Virus record (IMG/VR): IMGVR_UViG_3300021197_001994
Span: 1-20,481 of that record
Reading direction: 5' to 3' (one strand)
DNA: 20,481 nucleotides
From: a virus
Shown here: one piece after another, positions 14,788 to 20,481 of the stretch
Layout of the letters: each line of letters starts with the position of its first letter
How positions within the stretch are numbered: the first letter of the stretch is position 1
Translations under genes and position numbers: made by a program
Notes under the pieces: model-generated
The model's database searches: none
What the model was told of the DNA's origin: nothing
The model's input: the letters and a program-made list of their open reading frames with translations, nothing else

Positions 14788-14835
14788 ATCATTTGCCGCT
14801 TCCACCGTCTACTTACAACGAGGGCTGCCCGCGTT

Positions 14836-14862
14836 TTGCCGGTAGCTCCATCATATTATAAT
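14836..14862 (+). promoter_or_regulatory. Weak promoter candidate before the 589-aa gene
   Basis: TTGCCG (14836-14841) and a perfect TATAAT (14857-14862) are 15 bases apart, shorter than the usual 17, so the match is poor overall. It lies in the 95-base gap between two fibre genes, upstream of a strong GGAGG (14869-14873). A hairpin-like GAGGGCTGCC...GGTAGCTC sequence is also in this gap, without a T run immediately after it. Strong expression of the next gene would make a promoter here sensible, but the call is tentative. Confidence 0.3.
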
Positions 14863-14882
14863 TTTTTTGGAGGAAATAAAAT

Positions 14883-16652
14883 ATGGCTTATAAATATCAT
14901 ATCGGTACGCTTAAATCTGCCGGTGACATTGATGTTGCAGAGATTAAAAACTCGGACGTCGATGATGCAACTGCTGCGAATATCGTAGCTGAAATTGACA
15001 ATGGTGAAATACCAATCGCCAAGTTGTCTGCAAAAACCATTTCTGGTAAAGATCTTGGTGGAAACCTTGATCAACTTTCTGTCGCTAATCAAAAGGGACT
15101 TAGTATGTCTGCTTACAACGGTTCTGCCGCTGTTGCTGACTTGCAAGTTGTTCTTGATGGAGCAGGCGCGATGGAATTCAACGGTGCAAGCGGTATCCGT
15201 ATTAAAGCTGACGGTATCAAAGATACTATGATCGACTTCGGTACTGGCGGTGGACAAATTAGTTCTGCCGATATTCCGGAACAAACCAATCTTTACTACA
15301 CTGATGCTCGTGTAACTACTCGCATTGCCGCTGCTGCTTCTGCTGCTGCTGTTCGCGGTCACTTTACTGGTGGAGTTGGTGTTGACCTCTCTGCTGGTGG
15401 TGATATCACTCTTGACTTGGCTGAATTACCTGCTGCTGGTTTTTCTGTTTCTGATGCAAAGATTCCATGGATAGACAACGCTGATGCTTCAAAGCATGCT
15501 GTTTGGGATGACATTATTGGCTTTACTGCTGGTGGCGCTCTCAAAAGCTCTGGTGGTGTTATGGCTGTTGACTTCGCTGCTAATGGTGGTTTGGAAGCTC
15601 CTTCCGGCGCTAATCTTCGTTTAGATATTGGTGGCTTGGCTGGCACCATGACCGACAATGTTGTTGTTGGTGGTGACTTCCTTGTTATTCATGATGTATC
15701 TGAGGCCGGTGCTCAAAAGACAAAGAAAATCACAATGGAAGAATTCGCTCAAAAACTTGCTGCTGGTTCTGGTCTTACACCAAATGCTGCTGGTCACATG
15801 CTTTTGGACGATGCTTATGCTCGCGGATTGGTTTCTGCTGTTGATGCTGGTGGTGATGGTAGTTTTGCTTATAACTCTTCTAACGGACAATTCACTTATA
15901 CTGGACCGTCTGCTGCTGAAGTTCAGGCTCACTTAAGTGTTGCTGACTCTAACTCTATTGACATGAGTTACTCTGGTGGAGCTTTCTCTGCTGCTGTTTT
16001 ACCACATGCTGATTCTTTAGAATTGCATGCTTCTGGTCTTCGATTGAAGGATTCAATTTCTGGCAACAGAACCTTTTCTGGCAATGTTGTTATTAGTGGT
16101 GACTTGCAAGTTGATGGAACCAGTGTTGTTCTTAACACCACTACTCTTGAAGTAGAAGATAAGAACATCTATATGGCTAAGGGTAATGCTAACTCTGCTG
16201 GCGCTAATGGTGCTGGTCTCACAATCGAAATGGGTGCTAACGATCTTACTTTCGCTTGGGATCATACTTCTCAGGCAATGGAACTTAAACTTGGTGCTGG
16301 CTTTTCTGCTGACATTAAAGCTAGAAAGTTCATTGGAGACTTACAAGGTGCTGTATCTCAAACTGTAAATGTCATCGGCGACGCCGCTGCTACTTTGGTG
16401 AAGGGATTCAACTCTGGTAACACTAGTTTCACTGCTCCTCGCGAGTGGACTCTTCCAGCCGATCCTTCTATTGGTGATGTTGTTATGGTTAAAGCCCCAG
16501 CTAATGCTGAAGCTCAAAACCTTACGATTGCAAAGGGCGCTGTTGGTCAGTCTATTGATGGCGTAGCTTCTGCTGTTCTTCAATCAGATGACGCTGCTCT
16601 TTCTTTCATAGCGACTACCGCTGGTAACACCGCTAAGTGGAGAGCATACTAA
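14883..16652 (+). CDS. Highly expressed fibre-like protein with IDG-type tip
   Basis: A 589-aa beta/alanine-rich protein with the strongest ribosome site in the window (GGAGG, nine bases before ATG). Segments: GQISSADIPEQTNLYYTDAR near residues 122-143, a fibre motif familiar from marine phages; VISGDLQVDG then VEDKNIYMAK (about 400-425), a relative of the DDKNIELG module; and a C-terminal tip (about 515-589) with REWTLPADPSIGDVVMVKAP and SIDGVASAVLQSDDAALSF, matching the end of the 468-aa protein. From roughly 15060 onward Ala, Gly, Ser, Val and Leu codons are almost all GCT, GGT, TCT, GTT and CTT, unlike its neighbours. A strong terminator follows. All this points to an abundant virion protein. 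Confidence 0.8.
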   Translation: MAYKYHIGTLKSAGDIDVAEIKNSDVDDATAANIVAEIDNGEIPIAKLSAKTISGKDLGGNLDQLSVANQKGLSMSAYNGSAAVADLQVVLDGAGAMEFNGASGIRIKADGIKDTMIDFGTGGGQISSADIPEQTNLYYTDARVTTRIAAAASAAAVRGHFTGGVGVDLSAGGDITLDLAELPAAGFSVSDAKIPWIDNADASKHAVWDDIIGFTAGGALKSSGGVMAVDFAANGGLEAPSGANLRLDIGGLAGTMTDNVVVGGDFLVIHDVSEAGAQKTKKITMEEFAQKLAAGSGLTPNAAGHMLLDDAYARGLVSAVDAGGDGSFAYNSSNGQFTYTGPSAAEVQAHLSVADSNSIDMSYSGGAFSAAVLPHADSLELHASGLRLKDSISGNRTFSGNVVISGDLQVDGTSVVLNTTTLEVEDKNIYMAKGNANSAGANGAGLTIEMGANDLTFAWDHTSQAMELKLGAGFSADIKARKFIGDLQGAVSQTVNVIGDAAATLVKGFNSGNTSFTAPREWTLPADPSIGDVVMVKAPANAEAQNLTIAKGAVGQSIDGVASAVLQSDDAALSFIATTAGNTAKWRAY

Positions 16653-16681
16653 TCCCAGATTAGAGTTTATCTCAAATTCAC

Positions 16682-16714
16682 GGTGGGTTCCCTTTGGGTT
16701 CCCACCTTTTTTTT
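16682..16714 (+). terminator. Strong intrinsic terminator with outer stem
   Basis: GGTGGG (16682-16687) pairs with CCCACC (16701-16706), and CCC (16690-16692) pairs with GGG (16696-16698) across a TT/TT internal loop, followed by eight T (16707-16714). In addition, ATCTCAAA (16669-16676) and TTTGAGAT (16717-16724) form a perfect 8-bp outer stem around the whole unit. It ends the 589-aa gene transcript. In reverse it also has four A-rich bases upstream but no clear minus-strand gene to end. Confidence 0.9.
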
Positions 16715-16781
16715 GTTTTGAGATTGTTTTGTCAAGAACCAAACTATTTAAAAGAGAATAAATCTTTAAGGAGAACTTTAA

Positions 16782-19700
16782 ATGGCTGGATTAAACACTA
16801 CAACGATAACCGACAAGGACAATGATGGGATTGATATCGACGCAGGTGGAGCAATAACAATTGACTCTGCGGGCGTTTCAATCGATTCTGCTGGTGTCGC
16901 CGCAAACTTTACTGTTGCATCTGACGGCGCTGCCGAAGACTTGACAATATCAGTCACAGGAGCAACTGACTCAAGTGTTGTGATTAGTTCATCCGGAACT
17001 GGTGCCGATGCTGTCAAGGTTTCAACATCCGCAGGTTCAATTGATATAGACTCAGCGGATAATATTGCGATCGATGCTGTTGATGAAATCAGTATCGCGA
17101 CCACATCAGCCGATGGACATATGACATTAACATCCGCTCACACTTCCGGATTGGCTTTTCATATTGATGCAAACGCTAATGCTGGGTCAGAGGTTCAAAT
17201 TGATGCTGGTATTTTAGACATCGATGTAACCGGAGCAGCCACACTTGATTCCGGTGGGGCGATGACCTTAACCGGTGCTGGTGTTAACATAGCTGGTGGA
17301 AGTAGTGAAGTTGATATTACCACGACAGGAACTCTTGACATAAACGCAAATGCCATGGATATGGATCTTACGGATTCATCTTCCATCACTATCACATCGA
17401 GCGAAGCAGCCGAGGACCTTATTATAGAACAGGTTGGTGGCAACGATTCTTCAATCATTATACAAGCTGCTGGTACAGGCACAGACGCAATCAGACTTAA
17501 TGCTTCTGGAGGCAGTATTGATATAGATGCTGCTGACAATATAGCAATCAATGCTGTTGATGAAATCAGTATCGCGACCACATCAGCCGATGGACATATG
17601 ACTTTAACTTCTGCCCACACTGCTGGTGTTGCGTTTCATATTGATGCTAATGCTCACGCTGATTCTGAAGTTCAAATTGATGCTGGTATTTTAGACATCG
17701 ATGTAACCGGAGCAGCCACACTTGATGCCGTTGGAATTGCTCTTGGTGCAGGATCTGGTGAATTGGATCTGACCACGACAGGAACAATGGATATTAATTC
17801 AGCCGCATTAGATATAGATACAAGCGGAGCAATAACAATTGATGCTGCTGGTGCGGCTAGTCATATTGCAATAGTCACAGCACACACAGCAGGGGATGCT
17901 TTTCACCTTGATGCTAATGCAAATGTAGGCTCAATTGTAAATATTGACGCGGGTATTTTAGATATAGATTCTGATGGAGCCACCACTATTGATGCAGCTT
18001 CCACAGTTACAGTTACAGGCGCCACTGGTGCTACCTTTGGAGACGACACAGAAGCAATAGCCTATGATGGATCTGGTAATCTTGACCTTGATGCTGTTGC
18101 TCTGGATGTTGATACAAGTGGAGCAATAAATATTAATGCTGCCGGTACAGCTAGTGATATTGCAATAATCACAGCACACACTGCTGGGGTAGCATTTCAT
18201 CTAGATGCTGATGCAAATGCTGGATCAATTGTGGACATTGATGCTGGTATTTTAGACATCGATGCCCAAGGGGATGTAACTATCGACGCTGACGCTGTGA
18301 AAATTGGCAACGAAGCTGCTGGTGCTGGAATACTTCACATTATGGAAGACACCGATAATGGTGCTAATTATTCAGGCTTTACAGTAGGAAATATGGCAGC
18401 AAATGTTGTATATACACTTCCAACCAATGACGGCTCTAGTGGCCAACAGTTAACCACAGATGGTTCTGCTGTTCTTTCTTGGACTGATGCTGGTAGCGGT
18501 GGTGGATCACTTAGTGGCTTAGGAAGTACAGACAATGCCCTTGTTAGAACTAACGGTACCGGTGGAGAAACCGTGCAAGGTTCCGGCATTATTATTGATG
18601 ACAGCAACAATGTAAGCTCCATGGGAACATTGGCTTCCGGAGCGATCACCTCATCAGGCAGAATTGTTTCAGATGACGCCACAGAAGCAACTTCAACAAC
18701 AGACGGCTCACTTCAAACTGATGGTGGTCTTTCAGTTGCTAAGGATATTGTTATCGGTGATGGCAAAACAATAGGCACTGCAACAACAAATGCAGCCTTG
18801 ACAATTGCAGCCAATGGTTTGTTAACCGCTGCCGCTGGTATCACTTCAACCGCTGCTTCTAATACACTCGGAGCTACATCATTTAATGATGCCGACATTA
18901 CAAATGTTGGAGATATTGCCCTTGACTCTATTTCTTCAGACGGAAGTTTGGTGACAGTCAATGCTCCAATGGAAATTGCCCAAGGATCTAGTGGTGGTGC
19001 AACTGCCTTAGTTCTTGATAATGACGACACCAACCAAATTGCTTTAGATATCGAAGCTGCCAATATTGATGCAGACGTGTTAAAAATACAAGCAACCGCT
19101 CTAACAACAGCAGATGCTATTTCTATTGATGTAAATTCTTTAACAACTGGTAATGCTTTGTTTATTGATCATGATTCGGCATTGACAACCGATGGCGCGT
19201 CCATTGTTGGTTTGCATTATGATTTCGATCACGGTAACAATACTCTGGGTGATGGAGAGTCAATGACAATGACTGGTTTTGACATAGACATGAACGATGC
19301 AGCGAATGCTCATCATGCAAACGCCACCGCCACAATGATTGGTTTGGACATAGATATGGCGTCTACAAGTGCTCAAGGGACTATAACCAATAAAGGTATT
19401 AGCGTCAATGTTTCTGGTGGAGATGCCCAAGGCGGCAATATCGCTATCGAGGTCGCGGCCGGTGCAGTTCACATGAAAGATGGTCAACAAATAGTGTTTG
19501 GCGATGCCTTTGACGCACAAATCAAATGGGACCACGGCGGTAAAGAAGCTCTTTTAATCGATGGCGGGATACACGCAACATCAACGGATGGTAACAATAA
19601 TCCTATCCTAGAGATTGAAAACGCTTCTGATGGAGCCTCCACATGTCTTCTTATTGACAATGATGATGTCGATCAACTTTGTATCGATATTGATGCTGAG

Positions 19701-20333
19701 AACACAACTGCTGACATTATTAATATTCAAGCAAATGCACTTACAACAGCTAATGCAATCGATATTCCAAATGCTGATGCTTTGACAACAGGATCAATCT
19801 TAAATCTTGTTTCTAATGCCTCCAGCGATGACAATCGAACTTTGGCTAAAATTGAAGCTTCACATGCAAACTCTGATAACGTTATTCCGCTTCAAGTGAA
19901 AAACGCTTGTACTCATGCCGATGGAAACATTGTCGCACAATTTAATGGCCCAGTGGATGCAATCGCTGTAAAAACCAAACAGGTAATATTAAACAGTCCA
20001 AGCGGTGCAAGTTTTGTTGAATCAAGCGGCTTCTTCCCTGCTGGTATCACAGTTCTTGGTTTGACAGCAAAAGTTACAACCGTTATACCAAATTCAAAGT
20101 TTATTGAAGAAATAGGACATGTCTCCGGAGGTTCACCAGACCCCAACTCTTTTGGTACATTTGCCAATGCATCAGTTCTTGGTAACTTGAATACCATAGC
20201 CAAAATGGTTCCCCGAGTGTTTATAGATCATTTTACTCAAGCCGATTTAAGAATAACCTTCAATGCTGACCCAGCCGCCACATCTGGTGTAATTCGCGTC
20301 ACGCTGTTTTTCACGGAACAAATCCCTGGATAA
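16782..20333 (+). CDS. Giant Asp-rich repeat fibre protein
   Basis: A 1183-aa protein with SD AAGGAG. Residues 1-506 contain only three Lys/Arg and many Asp, arranged as I-D-I-D strands (GAITIDAAG, DAGILDIDVTGAATLD). Two copies of a 159-residue unit start near residues 50 and 209; two shorter units near 350 and 448 repeat AHTAGxAFHLDA and AGILDID. The middle (516-575) has GILHIMEDTDNGANYSGF and VYTLPTNDGSSGQQLTTDG. The second half repeats a LDNDD-x-x-Q-x-x-x-DI module at D746 and D959. The end (about 1083-1183) is a compact beta domain finishing VIRVTLFFTEQIPG, probably the tip. It is likely a long beta-helical, possibly calcium-binding fibre. Neither fold nor receptor is proven. Confidence 0.8.
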   Translation: MAGLNTTTITDKDNDGIDIDAGGAITIDSAGVSIDSAGVAANFTVASDGAAEDLTISVTGATDSSVVISSSGTGADAVKVSTSAGSIDIDSADNIAIDAVDEISIATTSADGHMTLTSAHTSGLAFHIDANANAGSEVQIDAGILDIDVTGAATLDSGGAMTLTGAGVNIAGGSSEVDITTTGTLDINANAMDMDLTDSSSITITSSEAAEDLIIEQVGGNDSSIIIQAAGTGTDAIRLNASGGSIDIDAADNIAINAVDEISIATTSADGHMTLTSAHTAGVAFHIDANAHADSEVQIDAGILDIDVTGAATLDAVGIALGAGSGELDLTTTGTMDINSAALDIDTSGAITIDAAGAASHIAIVTAHTAGDAFHLDANANVGSIVNIDAGILDIDSDGATTIDAASTVTVTGATGATFGDDTEAIAYDGSGNLDLDAVALDVDTSGAININAAGTASDIAIITAHTAGVAFHLDADANAGSIVDIDAGILDIDAQGDVTIDADAVKIGNEAAGAGILHIMEDTDNGANYSGFTVGNMAANVVYTLPTNDGSSGQQLTTDGSAVLSWTDAGSGGGSLSGLGSTDNALVRTNGTGGETVQGSGIIIDDSNNVSSMGTLASGAITSSGRIVSDDATEATSTTDGSLQTDGGLSVAKDIVIGDGKTIGTATTNAALTIAANGLLTAAAGITSTAASNTLGATSFNDADITNVGDIALDSISSDGSLVTVNAPMEIAQGSSGGATALVLDNDDTNQIALDIEAANIDADVLKIQATALTTADAISIDVNSLTTGNALFIDHDSALTTDGASIVGLHYDFDHGNNTLGDGESMTMTGFDIDMNDAANAHHANATATMIGLDIDMASTSAQGTITNKGISVNVSGGDAQGGNIAIEVAAGAVHMKDGQQIVFGDAFDAQIKWDHGGKEALLIDGGIHATSTDGNNNPILEIENASDGASTCLLIDNDDVDQLCIDIDAENTTADIINIQANALTTANAIDIPNADALTTGSILNLVSNASSDDNRTLAKIEASHANSDNVIPLQVKNACTHADGNIVAQFNGPVDAIAVKTKQVILNSPSGASFVESSGFFPAGITVLGLTAKVTTVIPNSKFIEEIGHVSGGSPDPNSFGTFANASVLGNLNTIAKMVPRVFIDHFTQADLRITFNADPAATSGVIRVTLFFTEQIPG
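17074..17726 (+). repeat. 477-bp period repeat in the giant fibre gene
   Basis: Bases 17074-17125 recur exactly at 17551-17602 (52 bases) and bases 17193-17249 recur exactly at 17670-17726 (57 bases), both at a spacing of 477 bases, or 159 codons. The bases between them have drifted. The exact blocks imply recent gene conversion or strong constraint on parts of the unit, and they are sites for unequal recombination that could change fibre length. Confidence 0.9.
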
Positions 20334-20405
20334 TAATCCATTAGGACTTTTCTATAACATTATACTAATTATAAAAGAATACAAATACCTTTAGGAGAAA
20401 ATTGA
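20334..20405 (+). other. Gap between the giant fibre gene and the scaffold gene
   Basis: A 72-base AT-rich gap. It contains TATACT (20361-20366) and TATAAA (20370-20375) but no acceptable -35 box, and no strong hairpin with a T run. AGGAG at 20393-20397 serves the next gene. A late promoter of unknown consensus could be here, but I see no proof. Confidence 0.5.
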
Positions 20406-20481
20406 ATGCCTTCAATGCTAGAACAAGCAATTATTGATGCTGCCACCCTTCGTGAAGCTGCTCTTAAAAACGCAGAACAAG
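20406..20481 (+). CDS. Start of a probable prohead-core scaffold protein (partial)
   Basis: ATG at 20406 with AGGAG nine bases upstream opens a frame to the window edge (25 residues: MPSMLEQAIIDAATLREAAL, then KNAEQ). The sequence is an acidic, alanine-rich helix, as expected for a scaffolding protein. From memory, proteins with nearly this N-terminus are called prohead core or scaffold in marine T4-like phages. The position after the protease and before the expected major capsid gene matches T4 gene 22. MLEQ gives a possible LxE cleavage point. Only the N-terminus is visible, so the call rests on memory and gene order. Confidence 0.6.
   Translation, partial: MPSMLEQAIIDAATLREAALKNAEQ

Noticed and set aside
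14001-14896. T4 late promoter-like TATAAATA at 14001-14008 and 14889-14896
   Set aside because: Both are inside coding sequence (the second just after the ATG at 14883), encode ordinary residues and lie in AT-rich codons, so chance is likely.
17195-17620. Long minus-strand frames under the fibre genes (for example 141 aa at 17195-17620, 179 aa at 9641-10180)
   Set aside because: They arise because repetitive, Asp/Ala/Thr-rich coding DNA has few stops on the other strand. None has an SD site or a recognisable product.
17074-17726. CRISPR-like or transposon origin for the direct repeats
   Set aside because: The repeats are in frame, spaced by 159 codons and encode a protein repeat. There are no spacers of uniform length, inverted ends or transposase gene.
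20361-20375. Promoter before the scaffold gene (TATACT/TATAAA)
   Set aside because: No acceptable -35 at 16-18 bases for either -10 candidate. Kept only as a remark on the gap.

Overview
The window is a stretch of the late, virion-building region of a tailed phage. It looks like a marine, T4-like myovirus lineage. Every credible gene is on the + strand. Genes are packed end to end (ATGA and TAATG overlaps, gaps of a few bases) and nearly all have purine-rich Shine-Dalgarno sites. The order large terminase, portal, two small core-region genes, prohead protease and, at the right edge, the start of a probable prohead-core scaffold follows the T4 order 17-20-(67/68)-21-22. The host cannot be read from the sequence. 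Good SD sites, one near-consensus sigma-70 promoter and an AT-leaning composition fit a Gram-negative marine bacterium.

Left part (1-2220): the end of a small membrane protein; a 74-aa protein with an N-terminal tag that recurs later; a sigma-70-like promoter; a secreted or membrane-anchored protein; a zinc-ribbon protein; a beta-rich probable virion protein; and a conserved gene just before the terminase. Middle part (2230-8883): packaging and prohead genes (terminase, portal, two conserved unknowns, a DUF1360-like membrane protein, a 21-codon mini-ORF with an intrinsic terminator, a tagged RGG-rich protein, the prohead protease, and a 132-aa head-region protein), followed at 8885 by a phage copy of ribosomal protein bS21.

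Right part (9140-20333): about 11 kb of eight beta-rich, repetitive, fibre-like structural genes inserted between the protease and the putative scaffold gene (20406, cut by the window edge). They share swapped modules: a 'DDKNIELG' module in three proteins, GIGTxxP repeats in two, and three kinds of C-terminal cap, two of them used twice. The largest (1183 aa) is an Asp-rich repeat protein with almost no Lys or Arg in its first 500 residues. The 589-aa gene has its own strong SD, a downstream terminator and a codon bias suggesting very high expression.

The points most worth following are: (a) a shared N-terminal tag with gp21-type cleavage motifs on two small proteins, suggesting capsid-targeted internal proteins, one with an RGG tail and translationally coupled to the protease; (b) a fibre island embedded in the capsid operon, suggesting capsid-attached fibres; and (c) a bS21 gene in the late head region.
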